Shown one piece after another: positions 12,445 to 25,211 of a stretch of 64,000 bases of DNA (within the stretch, counting starts at the first letter, position 1; each line of letters begins with the position of its first letter). The stretch is from assembly GCA_034766995.1 (NCBI GenBank), contig CM068322.1, positions 9,613,310 through 9,677,309 on the forward strand, read 5' to 3'. The notes under the pieces are model-generated. The model was not told the DNA's origin, did not search any database, and saw only the letters and a list, made by a program, of their open reading frames with translations. Made by a program: the position numbers and the translations under genes. This DNA is from Acanthacorydalis orientalis. Lineage: Eukaryota > Arthropoda > Insecta > Megaloptera > Corydalidae.

Positions 12445-12492
12445 ATATATGTATATATATATATATATGCGTGTGTGTGTGTGTGCATGTGT
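12445..12492. repeat. Compound microsatellite (TA)n-(GT)n
   Basis: TATATG runs pass into GTGTGTG. Confidence 0.9.
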
Positions 12493-13645
12493 ATTGAATA
12501 TAAATTTAATAATAAATATGAACAAATGTCTGTTGTACCAAATATTTTGGAAAGAAACACATGAATTTATAGAATATGTTTATATTTAGATAAGTATAAG
12601 AAATATTTTAAGTAGGTAAAAAAATAATTATACTACTTAGAAAAAATTGAAAATAATAACCACTTTAAATTTACTTTTAGACTAATAAATGAAACAATCT
12701 ATAGCTATAGAAAATATGTCAAATATTTTATCTGACCTTAAAATATTTCCAGATGGGATAATATTTATGAAAGATATTGTATAAACCCTGCATAACATTT
12801 GATTAGGTGTTATTTATTAAATCTTAGTGAAATACAGTGCAATGGATAATATCTAACACAAAATTAACTTTAGTTTAATTTATACTTTGTATAAATAGGA
12901 TAAAAAATGCTTCGATATGTGATTATGAGAATTTCCTGAATTCTTTAATTATTAACACACACACACACATATGCGTGGATTATTCAGACATAAAGCGAAG
13001 ACGATAGAAAAGTTTTACTCTTTGTCAAGTGACCCAAAGAAAATATTTAATGATGCTACGGTAACAAATCTATTGTTCGAAAAATTTATTCAGTACACGT
13101 TTGTTTTGCCTATAGTTAAAAGCGCCAAATCAAAGTCGGCACGTTACAAGTTTATCCATTGATCCCGATTCATTTAAAACTTAGTTACCGGGTAGTCAAA
13201 GTCAAGCGAGATGCGTCGCAGCGACAGTTTCAACTTTACTTCAGTCGCGAAGACTCCATCGCTGCGCCACTGTAAGACCTTAATCCCCGCCATCTTGAAC
13301 TTAGCTGTAAGTGAACACTCCCAGCCCGAGTTATTATTGTCAGCTTCGAAAAGTGTGTCGTGAAAATTTTATTCTATAATATAAGAAGAGGCTTGACAAA
13401 AGCTCGAGGATGTAGGTTGGTTTATGAGGATGTAGTAGTTGTGCATAAAGCACAGTATTCCTGTGTGTTTCAAAGAATGTGTCGCAAATTTATAGCACAC
13501 CATAAGAGAGCATTGGTGTGACACAGAAGTATTAAATGATGTTTTAGTTGTGACTGTTGGGATTCTTATGACATTGATTAAAACAGTCTTCTTCCGTTCA
13601 TTTTCACGTTGACAAACAATTTCATTTTCTTTGTTCAATACATAC

Positions 13646-13647
<2 letters not shown>
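12493..13647. other. Unassigned stretch with a GC-richer island at about 12970-13370
   Basis: The island has a 63-codon plus frame (12971-13162, basic, no recognised motif) and then about 200 bp with the highest GC of this neighbourhood (CGCAGCGACAGTTTC, CTCCATCGCTGCGCCAC). A 92-codon minus frame (13369-13647) follows. I recognise neither frame. It might be a 5' end of an unrecognised retroelement or a host regulatory island. Confidence 0.3.

Positions 13648-13682
<35 letters not shown>
13648..13682. repeat. (TA)n microsatellite
   Basis: A perfect TA run. Confidence 0.95.
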
Positions 13683-13686
<4 letters not shown>

Positions 13687-13832
13687 TTGACACAGTTATA
13701 CTGAAGCGACTAATATGAACACTGCTATTACTGTGTGTGAATCAGTTTCTGATATATGATATCTTTCAATAAAGAACAAGTAGTTATTTTCAGTTTAATG
13801 TAGATTCGAACGGTGATCACATTCTCTCTCTC

Positions 13833-13837
<5 letters not shown>

Positions 13838-13888
<51 letters not shown>
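13838..13888. repeat. (TA)n microsatellite preceded by (CT)n
   Basis: CTCTCTCT passes into a 50-bp TA run and ends GTATGTATG. Confidence 0.95.
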
Positions 13889-13897
<9 letters not shown>

Positions 13898-14174
13898 GGG
13901 AGGGGTGTTTCTATTGGCGTTTTGTTCAGAAATCAATCAGAATTGGCCTGTTTTCGCTCATATTTTCTTTTCCCTTTAAACATTTTTAAGTATGAGTAAT
14001 TTCTTAAATGTCAAAATAGCACAATTATTAATATATATATTATATATATAACTTCACAGGGAACAATTCTTTATTACTTATATTTACTGAAATATTGTAC
14101 CTTTCTATAAAATGAATTTAATTAACTACTCTCATTAACACCTACACCACTTTCTTATTACCTCTCTCTATAAA

Positions 14175-14177
14175 CAC

Positions 14178-14231
<54 letters not shown>
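14175..14231. repeat. Compound microsatellite (CA)n-(TA)n
   Basis: CACACACA passes into a TA run. Confidence 0.95.
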
Positions 14232-14234
<3 letters not shown>

Positions 14235-16855
14235 GTAATCCGGTAGTTAGGTTCCTATATAATTTTATGTCTTACGAATCTGTGATACATTGATCTGTGA
14301 ACTAATCTAAATAGTTAAGTTAAAACGTTCCAAAAAATAGAAAAAGTACACAATCGGAAATTTATTTTTTATTAAATAAAAAATAGAAATAAATTAACAA
14401 ACATTTTACAAAATAAATCATTATTAGGAAATGTATGTTTTTTTTTGTTTCTTTACCATTTAAGAACTAAAATAACCTTATAAAATCCTTAAAGCTATTG
14501 AACGGTATGCTTCAAAGTCACAATTTAGATTAGATCAAAGAAGAACAAATTTAATAGCATAGAATGTCACATGAGAATATATCAGAAAATAAAATATATT
14601 GCTTCAATATTTATTTGTATAATTACTAGAGAATAGATATAGAAAATTTACAGAAGAGAATGAATATGTTGAAAAATACATCCAACATCATTACAGAACT
14701 TTGAACAAAAGCCTAAAAATAGTTTTCTGCATACGTCTAGCCTTTGTAATTAACTAGTGCAAAACTGTCTCTGAAAATTATTGTGTTATACTAGATTTTC
14801 TGTGTATATACGGTTATTTTATTTGTTTCTGCATTATACATCTCTCTATATCATAGTTGATATAGAACGAGTATGTGATTCTTATAATCCTTTGATTATA
14901 TATTATAATTACCACTAATAAATTAATTAATCGTCGTAGTTATTAATAGTTATTAATCCAACATTTCATTAACATTCTAGACCAACGTATGTTTATACGA
15001 CTTTATATTAAATTAAAATGATACAAGCGGTATGTAATGTAAACTAAAATATATGAACTAACATTTGTATGAATGATGGCAATAACTCTATAGTAAATAT
15101 TATTTGATAGAACGCGAGCAGAATTATTAGTTAATATATTGAGATCGATATATTATGGCTTTCAAAATAGAACTTGTATCGGTTTTGTTATTTTTAGCCA
15201 AAAGTTTTTTTTATATTGAGTTATTATATTATGGTGGTTTTATAATAATGTAAATAATGAAGTAATAAAATCAATTAGTAAGATAGTTATTGTTTATACT
15301 TGTTAGTAATATAAACAAATTAACAATTATATTATCATATGTACAAATTGAAACTAAAATAAAATGTAACAATAATAAATAATAATTCAATATGTTATTT
15401 TTGATATTAATAAAAAAATCATCGACTTATTTCAATGAACATCAAAATAAAATAATGAAGGTATATTATTCTTTGTAAAAAATGCATATAAAAGTCTACG
15501 TTTATATGTTCAAGATATTTTTATGGAACGAATCTCACGTCTGTTATATATCACATTATCTATTTAATGTTTAAAATATAATTTATGTACGTAAGAGAAA
15601 AAAAACCCGCTTAAACATTTTAAAACTGTTGTGTGAAGGTGCACGTTCGCATGTGTTTTTTATATTTGGAAGCGTCGATTTTGTGAAATTCTAGTACACA
15701 GTATATAAAGTTTGTAATAATTCCATAAATTAACATTAAAATATGTGGGTGAACATTTCTGTCCATATATCATGCTTTTCTTTGAATGTAATACCATAAC
15801 CCCGCACGTCTTTTTAACTTAGTATGCGCTACACATATTTTCAGAACTACGCTCTCTTACAAGATCTTTTTTGATATATTATTAAAGCAGTCATATCTTC
15901 ACAGCTTTAAAAACTTTACTCGCTTATCTACAGATGTTTTTAAATTTTAAATGAACTGAATTTATTATTTGAATCAAGATTCACTCTAGCATGAATTCCG
16001 ACAAGGAAATGTATTTCAAAGGCTTGTAAAGTGTGACATTATGTTTGAGGTAAGCACAGAGATTTAATAGAAAACAGTGTATAAGCATGTTTTTTAAGAC
16101 TATTACGAAATGCAGCGTTAAAAAAGTTAAATTTTTGCATACATTATGAAAAAAAATCATTTTATAGGAAATTCTTCAGTATAGTAAAATATACATTAAT
16201 TGATTTATAGTATTATAAAATACTTTTATATTTAAAAAAATTGAAACTGCATTCTATTCGTTTTTTAAGAATATATAAATGAATTACAAGAAATTCAATC
16301 AATTCTATATCAGATTTGTTACACTTATTTTCAAATCGATGAAATATAATAATAACAAGACTCAAAAAAATCCATTACGAACGTGGTTCGCCTTCGGTTA
16401 TTTCATAAAAGATAGATTTAATCAAAGAAATACATCCATTCATTTCGTACACTTTGTTCTCTATAGTGCATATATCTGTCTTTACTTTTAGAAAGTAAAT
16501 GCCGAAAGAAAAGAGAAACGCACCTCATTGCCGATGATTGACAATATCGTCCGCAAAAAGAAAACCTCTTATCCATATTTTATACAAATGAATACATTTT
16601 GCATACATTGTCTTGAACGTTTTGCATACGTATACATATATACATATCTTGAGAAAATCTAATAATGTATCTCATATTTTCACATTCAAAGACGTATAGG
16701 AGCGGCATATGTACGCAAAGACTTATTTACGATGCCTACGAAGCAATTTTCTTTCCAATTTACATTTTCAATTCTCCTGTTTTCGGTCTTCTTAATCGCA
16801 TTTTACGATTCTCGTCAATATTGAGACGAGGAACTCATTTAGTTTTTAAATCACT

Positions 16856-16858
<3 letters not shown>
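14232..16858. other. AT-rich stretch without a recognised gene
   Basis: Frames at 16279-16491 and 16665-16858 are open, and the sequence there is less AT-rich (AACGTGGTTCGCCTTCGG near 16380), but I see no known domain and no splice-site pair that would make a convincing exon. Confidence 0.4.

Positions 16859-16906
<48 letters not shown>
16859..16906. repeat. (TA)n microsatellite
   Basis: A perfect TA run. Confidence 0.95.
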
Positions 16907-16907
<1 letters not shown>

Positions 16908-18369
16908 GTATATCGTATCTTACATAATTTGTAAATTTTCAATTGAATATATTTCAATTTGATAAAATAAAAATACATGTGCTCTTCTTAATGCTGTTAA
17001 GTTTATTTAAAATATAAAATTAAGGATTATGAAGGTCTAGTTTGTAAATACATCATTGAGAATATTTAAATTATATATAATTTAATTTGTGTATTTATTA
17101 AAAAATGTTATTAATACACATTTATTTTTTTATCTTGACCTGTTGTTTCTAAAATGAAGTTTTATTAAACACATGAAAGCCATTTATTTTTTAATATAAT
17201 CATTTATATATTCATTGATATGTATAATTTTTTATTCTCTATTAATTTATTACTTCAAATATCTCATTAGATTTTTATAAATATATTGATGATAAAAAAT
17301 ATTAACTATACACTGTAATCAATTAAAAAAAAAACAAATCGATTATTTATTTATTAAAACACACACGGGAATTTCCCGACAGAATGTCAATCATAAGACA
17401 TGTACAGATCGTATTGTTACACATAAAAGACAAAAATATAGTTTTAATATTTAATACATTCACTAGCCATATATGATTCACTAGCCATGTATCATATATA
17501 ATTCATAATGGTTTTAAATTTCACGTCCTTGAAGCATATATGACTCATTTGACCATTCATATGTAGAAGTAAATATCAACATGAACTTGACATTAATTAC
17601 TTTGAAATGATTACAGAATATGTGAAGAGGGTAAGGCGAAACATACTGAGTAAAAAATTTTGTTCATATATGATTAAATGAAAGTCGGTAGGGTACATAT
17701 TTTTGAAAATAAATAAATGTGCTGTTTTTATTTATACAAAAACAATACAATACTCAGAAATGTAAGTTTCTATAGATATGCTTAAATGATTATAATAGTA
17801 TGAAAAATAAATGTAAATAAAAAAGTTAACATTTATCCAAAATTTGCTTTGTGATAATTTTCAATACACTTAAGACAAAATGCTTTCTTACAAACTAATC
17901 CTTCTGGTTGTACTTATTTTGCGATTTGAGATACGCTGCTAGTTTATATTTCTTCAAAACACTCACTGAAATATTTGCAAACAATTTTATAATCATATTT
18001 TCGCATAAAAAATAAAGATATGTTTAAAAAAAACATAAGAAACATTTTTAATATACGTGGACGTGTGGGGTCAACTTCAAAAAATTCTTAGACAGTGCAC
18101 GTATTAAGTATTTCCATATATATCAGAAGAAGCAACGTATGATACCAATACGTATCAAGTGCAAATTGAAACAAAAACATTTAAAAAATATATATATATA
18201 TATATATGGTAAACATAACGAGAACAGCTGATCAACTAAACTATTCACCGTTAAGCTTAAAGCTTGCCGATGTAGTACAATAAAGTTCCAAAGAGTGGCC
18301 GTGGATTATATCACATTGAAGAGATAAATGTTTATAATTAATCATATATATATATATAAATTTTTTATG
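16907..18369. other. AT-rich stretch without a recognised gene
   Basis: No coding signal is seen. A short direct repeat (TTCACTAGCCAT, twice) lies at about 17459-17490. Confidence 0.5.
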
Positions 18370-18372
18370 TAT

Positions 18373-18441
<69 letters not shown>
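18370..18441. repeat. (CA)n-(TA)n microsatellite, left flank of mariner insertion
   Basis: CACACACACA passes into a long TA run that ends exactly at the mariner terminal repeat. The TA run resumes at 19815 on the other side. Confidence 0.95.
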
Positions 18442-18445
<4 letters not shown>

Positions 18446-19810
18446 GGTGTAACATATGAAATTGCGGAATTTGTAAGTGTGAATTAAAATGCAATATTTT
18501 TAACAAAACAAAATATATTTAATCAAAATAAGCTTCATCAGCTTGAATGGTCTTTTTCCAACGAGAATTTAGATTGTTCATCCCATTTTTATAAAAATGG
18601 ACATTTTTAGATCTTATAAAGCGTTCGAACTCTTGAGTCACTTCTATTTGATTTCGGAATTTTTTATTTTTTAAATAATATTATTAATATTCCAAGTGGC
18701 GAAAAAGATGATAGTTTGTCGGTGAAAGATCTGGTAAATAAGGAAAATGCAGTAAAATTTCATAATTTAATGAATTTAATTTTAAAATTGTGATTCGAGA
18801 TGTGTGTGGTCGAGCATTGTCGTGCAATATTATTGAACCATATCTATTGATTATCACTGGCTGTTCTGTTTTTAATCTTTCATTCGTGTTGTTGATTTCG
18901 CGACAATACGAATCAGCCGTAATTGCTCCGCCTGGTTTTAAAAAAGAATAATGAATTATTCCTTTATTTGTCCACCGCACAGTAACCATAAGTTTTCTTT
19001 GGTGTAATGACGGCTTGGGAGCGTGTCCTAGAGCTTCATTTGCATTTAATCATTGTCCAGATCTTTTTCTGTTATCGTACAAAAACCATTTTTCATCGCA
19101 AGTAATAATTCGATTTAAAAATCGCGTTTTATCGTTTCGAATCATCAATGAAGAACACACCTCTAAGCGTCTCAGTTTCTGACCATCTGTTAATTCGTCC
19201 GGCACCTACTTATCCAACTTTTTTCACCTTTCCTGTTGTAGCGAGGTGACAAGAAACAGTCATAACACACACTTAAATCACATCCGAGAGCTCGAACTTT
19301 TGTATGTGGAATTTATAATTATGAGGAGATGGATTACAATACATTTATTTAAATGGATAATAAATTGAAATATTTGTTTGAAGGTGGATTTAATAGTAAT
19401 TTAGATCCATAGCTCTCAAATGTTCTTCGTTCACAATGATTTTGGGCCTTCCTCGTGGCTCATTGTCGAGATTCATATTACCGGAACAAGATTTTTTGAA
19501 CCATAATTGAATTGTTCTCTAGATAGCCGACTCTTCTTCGAAAGCTCCATTGATATTTCTACCTGCTACCGCTGCATTGTGTCCCAATTTGAACTCATAT
19601 AAAAAAGTAGATGCAAATTTTTGTGAACATCATCCTGTTCAAGCCTATAAAAAAATAAAAATAACAATAACTCCGTATTTAAAAACAATTAAACGGTACA
19701 GTACATTATTCAATTCCAAATAGCTGTACTTGTAAAATATTGCACAAAACCTTTCTCAATCACGGTCGACCTCTGACTGACTGAAATTTGGCAAGTTGAT
19801 ATGTTACAAC

Positions 19811-19814
<4 letters not shown>
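18442..19814 (-). mobile_element. Complete mariner element with both terminal repeats, coding region dead
   Basis: The left end reads TTAGGGTGTAACATATGAAA and the right end, reverse-complemented, reads TTAGGTTGTAACATATCAAC, so both terminal inverted repeats are present. The element is 1,373 bp and is bordered by TA dinucleotides on both sides, as expected for mariner. The transposase runs right to left and is broken by several stops and frameshifts. A second, truncated copy of the same family lies at 50369-50925. Confidence 0.9.
18490..19650 (-). pseudogene. Mariner transposase (DD34D) with third catalytic D changed to N
   Basis: Reading from the right: GHNAAVAGRNINGAF (first HTH), a WFKKSCSGNMNLDNEPRGRP-like stretch, a decayed linker, CDEKWFLYDNRKR with the first catalytic Asp, MVTVRWTNKGIIHYSF, HDNARPHTS with the second Asp, then LPDLSPTNYHLF. 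Thirty-four residues after the second Asp, where DD34D transposases carry the third Asp, the codon is AAC (Asn; positions 18714-18716). The related copy at 50.5 kb keeps Asp there. The longest uninterrupted frame is 101 codons (18684-18989). Stops and shifts in the linker already make the protein non-functional, so the D-to-N change may be neutral decay. Confidence 0.85.

Positions 19815-19886
<72 letters not shown>
19815..19886. repeat. (TA)n microsatellite, right flank of mariner insertion
   Basis: A perfect TA run of about 70 bp that continues the tract interrupted by the mariner at 18442-19814. Confidence 0.95.
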
Positions 19887-19889
<3 letters not shown>

Positions 19890-20515
19890 AAAAACACAAA
19901 TCCAAACTATAGCAGAGATTTGAATGATGTATTTGAAATAAGAGCTTATTTTTTTAAAATATAATTTCAACAATTTGTACTGAACACGTAGTCTTTATAT
20001 TCGGTGTAGGTTAATGTAAATATGTGCATTATTCTCTGTGTATAAAATATACAGAGAGAGAGTAATATACTCTGTATGTAAAATTGTGTAATAAACGATA
20101 TTATTTTTAAAAGAAGTCAGAGTATCTTTAGAACATAACATTTTTCCTTTTTTAATTTTATAATATTTTTTTATATCTTCACACGGAATATATCTTCCTT
20201 AAATGCAATTTTACATGTTGTTGATTGCCATCTTCCCATTTTGGAGTTACAAGCAAAAATATCAATAGAGACTCCATTCGTGTACAAAACTGTAGTGCCG
20301 ATATATTTAATATACTTTTTACAACACAAAAAACGAAAAAAGATAATTGGAAATATGTAAAAAGTATGATAAAAAAGATGTTTTGTAGGAAAATTTAATT
20401 AGATTTTTGTAGAATCGGAAGAAATTATAATTTTTGTAAATGGACATTGACCTACATTTCTCCAGCGCTTCCTATTGTATTTCAATTTTACATATAAAGA
20501 AAAATATATGTACAT
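19887..20515. other. AT-rich stretch without a recognised gene
   Basis: The only structure noted is an imperfect palindrome of TATACAGAGAGAG/CTCTGTATG type near 20035-20080. Confidence 0.4.
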
Positions 20516-20526
20516 ATATGTATATT

Positions 20527-20578
<52 letters not shown>
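20516..20578. repeat. (TA)n microsatellite
   Basis: TA runs with ATATTTATATAAAT interruptions at the left. Confidence 0.95.
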
Positions 20579-20581
<3 letters not shown>

Positions 20582-20920
20582 TATTATATTTTATCTGCTT
20601 TAAAATATTTGAATTTAGCGACAATTAGGCAAAAAAAATACTTTTTTTATAAAACGAAATTTGTTCCATATACTAAAGGGATAACGCTTGTTATAAAAGT
20701 TAATATTTGTATGGAAATATTTGTTATTTGCTCGTGCTTTCTGTTGTGTATTCAGGTATTGTTTGCTACCGTCCCCACATAGTACAAATACATAGCATAG
20801 AGGCTCATAACTTTATCGGATATATTCTGGCGATTTTGTGAATCGGAGATTTTTGATTATAATTTACTCACTATAGGTACGAACTTGTTATATCTATGAT
20901 TTATTTAACCGAGTTTGACT

Positions 20921-20921
20921 A

Positions 20922-20965
<44 letters not shown>

Positions 20966-20966
20966 C
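20921..20966. repeat. Compound microsatellite (TA)n-(GT)n
   Basis: A TA run passes into GTGTGTGTG. Confidence 0.95.
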
Positions 20967-22086
20967 ATGTGTATACAGAATGTCTTTTAATGTTCTATAA
21001 ATTTGTATACTGGTTTAGAAATTTAATAGCATTATTTACTTCATTTGAATGCCTTATATATTTTAAAATTAAATATTCTTATGCCTGTGATCCATTTGAT
21101 GCGTGGCTCTCATGCTCTTCATCTTTTGGTTCATCTAATTTTCACCAGTACATGTTTTGGAATGTATCATAGTTCAATTCAAAGATTTTATTCATATTAG
21201 TTACTATCAGGTAGATATTAGAGTCTATAATAACTACCTGAAGATATAACATACATGCTGACAATAGTAAGAGAGAACAGACGTTCAAATGATCCAGAGG
21301 ACGAAGAACATTAAGACAACCCATTATCTATTTTATTGTATTTTATAATGCAATAATCATTTTTATTATTAAATATAAATGTAAGGATCTGAACTTATTA
21401 AATGAAGTATAATATTTTTATGTAAAGTAAAAGAAATCTTATCAAACTTGGAAAATAAAAAATATGTCCATGACAAGAAAATAGTAAAAAAATGCATTAT
21501 TTGAAAGAAACTTTAGAAACTATATATTTTAAGCTTTGTTCATTATAAATCTCTGAACCTGTAATAATATCTAAAGAGCACATCTGTTAGATATTCTGTA
21601 TACATGATTTAACGACCAAAAGTTGAAAAGTAGTATGCAAGTTTATATAAGTATATTTACTAATTCATAAAATATTCAATGAAAACATCTAGGAAAATTG
21701 TGTTGTATATTGAATGTGAAATTATTTACCAAAACATTTAATCAGGAACGCTCCATTGCATCTACATAAATTTATTATATTTTTTACATTGTGTACATTT
21801 ATATTAATAATATATAATCAAAAAAGAGATAAACAATGTAGAAAGTAACCCTTAAAGAAATAGAATGATTATCTTGTTTTATTATAGTAAACTCACTTCT
21901 AATGATATATTTTAATGATAATAAATAAAAAAACTAGATGTGCTATGTAATAAACAAACGTATACTATTCCTGCACACTATTTCTATTATTAATTTACTA
22001 TTATATATTTAAATACTTACAAATTCTAATTTAATTATGAAATAATATACTTGATCATTTTATTTTAATATTTTAATTATATATCT
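20967..22086. other. AT-rich stretch with a possible terminal-exon-like tract
   Basis: On the minus strand, 21137-21079 reads KLDEPKDEEHESHASNGSQA then a stop, preceded by AAAATTAG, an acceptor-like sequence. The acidic tail is unlike its surroundings, but 20 residues are too few to call a gene. Nothing else is recognised here. Confidence 0.25.
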
Positions 22087-22090
22087 TTCT

Positions 22091-22131
<41 letters not shown>
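22087..22131. repeat. (TA)n microsatellite
   Basis: A TA run just upstream of the LINE. Confidence 0.95.
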
Positions 22132-22135
<4 letters not shown>

Positions 22136-22175
22136 CCATGGTAAAAATTTCCATAAAACTTTTTTTTATTTTTCG

Positions 22176-24122
22176 TGTAGACCATCTCCTCGCAACGACC
22201 TCCCCACCCGCTACACTCTAAAATTTATACGTTAACAATTTCCATTCTCGAACATCAGTGCTTGCCGATTTAAAGGTCAAATGCAAGAAGGTCCTAAATA
22301 TTATCAAAGTGGTCTCCAACACTAAAAAGGAAGCAGAACGCACTGTCCTTCTCACTCTGTACATATCATTAGTTAGATCGAAACTCGATTACGGGAGTAT
22401 CGTCTATTCTTCTTCCTGGGATTCGTATATTTCCACGCTTGACTGCGTACATCACGCAGGGATCCGTCTGGCTACCGGTCCGTTCCGCGCCAGCCCGACC
22501 CCAAGCATCTGTGCTGAAACTGGCGAACCGCCTCTCAGCGTCCGCCTCCGGCAGCTCATTTGGGGCTACGTTGCTGGTATGAGCGGTAAGCGCCAACATA
22601 TAAGCCACAGCGCCATCTTCGATTGCCCCCGAAGACGTTTGTAAGAATCCCGAATTCGACCAACCAAGTCTCTTTGCCTCAGAGCAAAAGATATCTTTTC
22701 CGAATTGAGATTTGTTATCCCGCGAATTTCAAATTTTAAACATTCTCTGTCACCATTTCCGTGGGTAGTTCCTCAGACCAATTACCGTGACGATCTGAAA
22801 CTTCTTCACAAGTCAGACACCTGTTCAGGGGTGTACCAGCAACGCTTCTTTGAATTATATTTTATGTAACCCAGATACAAGCATATCTTCACTGACGGGT
22901 TCTGATCTGGGGGCGCAGTGGGATATACGTTTGTATGTGAGAATGAGATACACGAGTGGCGGCTGTCGCCAATAGCGAGCGTCTTTACAGCAGAGCTCTA
23001 CGCCATCTCTCGAACTCTGCTTTTCGTTGCTTCTTCTGCTCACTCGAGTTACCTCATCTGTTCTGATTCACAGTCTGCACTTTCTTCCATCCGCAATATG
23101 TATCGGATGGATAATCTCGATCAAGAAATACACAAGTGCTTGACTGGTATCGTCTCGTGCGGTAAATCTATCTTCTTCTGCTGGGTGCCCGGCCACGTTG
23201 GCGTGGCAGGCAACGAGAGAGCCGATGCAGCGGCTCGTCACGCGTCCAATCTTGTCCTCGTGGACGTTCTGGCTGTTCAAGTCAACGACTTGAAACAGCA
23301 TTTCAAGCGTCATATCATCGACACTTAGCAGCGGGATTGGGTGGCGATAACCGTTAACAAGTTACGAAGCCTCAAGGACTCGGTTCGTGTCTGGAAGACG
23401 TCCGTCCGACCGAACCAACGAAAACAAGTCGTTCTCACGAGGCTTCACATAGGGCACACCAGACTGACTCACTCTTTTATCTTGAAAAAGGAAGGCCAGC
23501 CGATGTGTGACACGTGTGGCACTGCTCTGACGGTGTCACACCTTTTAACACAATGTGATCTTTATGCGAGGATTAGGAATCGTCTGGGTTTGTCGGAGGA
23601 CATCTTCATAATTTTAGGGGACGACAATGACGTCGCAGATCGTATTTTGACTTTTGCAAAGGAGACTGGACTTTTTAGCATGATATAGTATTTTTCCAAT
23701 CTTGATATATTTTAACATGTTGTGTCGTCATACATGTCAAGCCCTCAGGCTTATTTTAAAGTGCTCTTTACGAAAAATTCTGTGCATTCTAATATCAGAT
23801 CACAGTATTTTAAATGTTTTACTGTCCTTAAGACTTCATATCCTCTTTTTATATTTATACGTATTCTCCAATCAAGATTATGTATTTTTACAGTCCAGTT
23901 CATTCACATGTGTTTTGTTTTATCTTTATCTCTCATTGAGAGAAATATTGTTTTAATGAAATATTTTTAAGCGTTTAGCACACATGCATTACTGTTTCGA
24001 ATTAAGGGGTGATTCGAATGCAAGTGCGCAAACGGAGTGTGTTTTTAAATTTATAATTTGTGATCGGGCACCAATGACCTCAGTTGTCGATGCGCCCTAA
24101 ATCTCCAATAACTCACTCACTC
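22176..24122 (+). mobile_element. 5'-truncated non-LTR retrotransposon (I/Jockey-type LINE)
   Basis: The element keeps the 3' third of ORF2 and a 3' region. The coding part (to 23688) is followed by about 430 bp of 3' UTR, including the block GGGCACCAATGACCTCAGTT, then CCAATAACTCACTCACTC, a short TCAC-type tail instead of poly(A). Loss of the 5' part fits target-primed reverse transcription. The segment is far richer in GC than its neighbours, which marks it as a foreign, fairly recent arrival. I place the start near 22176, where sequence complexity changes; exact target-site duplications are not visible. Confidence 0.85.
22222..23688 (+). pseudogene. LINE ORF2 3' part: RT C-terminal end, RNase H, zinc knuckle
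   Basis: One reading frame can be followed for about 1.4 kb with only four stops (TAA 22642, TAA 22867, TGA 22903, TAG 23326) and no frameshift. Order: the end of the RT (LKVKCKKVLNIIKVVSN, then a YISLVRSKLDYGSIVY-like stretch, a motif just downstream of the palm/thumb in I/Jockey-type elements); a linker; and an RNase HI domain with catalytic residues in FTDG (Asp near 22894), FTAELYAI (Glu), CSDSQSAL (Asp) and GNERADAAA (final Asp). It ends with a zinc-knuckle-like CDTCGTALTVSHLLTQC (C-x2-C-x7-H-x4-C). The RT finger and palm motifs, endonuclease and ORF1 are absent. Clade assignment beyond I/Jockey-type is a guess. Confidence 0.9.
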
Positions 24123-24519
24123 GAACATCAATGATTGGTTGATGGATATCACGTGGTCTTTGTTCTGATTAATTAACATCAACCACATGTATGTACCTCT
24201 CTCCCGGTGCATTCGTACAACGAAAGAGGGTATATGATTCCAGTATAAAACTGATAAGAAATTTATTCAAAATATTGTATTCACTGAAGCTTCAGATTAA
24301 AAAAAATGTCACATATTGTTATACTGCATTTTGCTGTTAATTTTTATAAAATTTTCCAATAAAAAAATTACGATTTATATTTTACGCAGATTATTTGTGC
24401 ATATAATTTGTTAATTTCGGTTATTTGTTAGGGGAGAGCGAATGTTAGTGTGTGTGGGAAGGGGGGCGAAATATCACCGGGGTCGGTGAGCGTAAAGAGT
24501 AGGTCACAGGGCCTCCTTA
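24123..24519. other. Unassigned stretch with a G-rich block at 24430-24515
   Basis: Positions 24128-24190 contain ATTGGTTGAT and CACGTG, which match in reverse complement the CCAAT/E-box units of the 6.5-kb array. The G-rich block (GGGAAGGGGGGCG, ACCGGGGTCGGTGAGCG) is unlike its surroundings, but I recognise no element. Confidence 0.3.
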
Positions 24520-24537
24520 TATATATATACACATTTA

Positions 24538-24583
<46 letters not shown>
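24520..24583. repeat. (TA)n microsatellite
   Basis: A TA run with one ACATTTAATG interruption. Confidence 0.95.
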
Positions 24584-24590
<7 letters not shown>

Positions 24591-25211
24591 CACAAGTAAA
24601 GATGATTTAAATTTTAATAAGTAATTTATTATAATATTTTTTTGTTCCTTATTCTGGCTTCTTTAATGCTTTTGATTTCCTTGGGTTTTAGTTTTTCACT
24701 ACTGGTTTTAGAATGTGTGATACCTTCTTATAATTTAAGGTAATTCAGATATTTGAAAATTTTCTTGAAATTGACAGACATGTTAAACTAGTACTGAATG
24801 ACAGATAGTAAAGTGATTTAAAACACAACTAGGAAAACTAATAAAAAAATTGTTTTGGAATTTTTTAATTCATTTTAAAAAATTATAAACAAATTTCAAA
24901 TTTTTAATTAAACGAAGATTAGTATCAATTATTTAATTATAATTTACATCTTATATTATACATAGTAATTAACAATGTTTCTTCTATACATTTTCATATT
25001 TCTAATGATGTGTAATTTTATTACTTTCTACGAAATTAATATACAAAAAAATGTTTACAAAAAGAAAAAAAAACACTTTTAAACAAGAAAAATGCTTTCA
25101 TTTTCCTTCGTTCGTAAAAATGTCCAATCATGTGAATCGAATAGAAAAATTAAATTATCATCTTATACATAAACATTGTTCATATATAAATATAAACTAC
25201 TCGAAAATATG

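Noticed and set aside
22369..23313. Minus-strand frames of 60-80 codons over the LINE
   Set aside because: They are shadows of the plus-strand RT end and RNase H.
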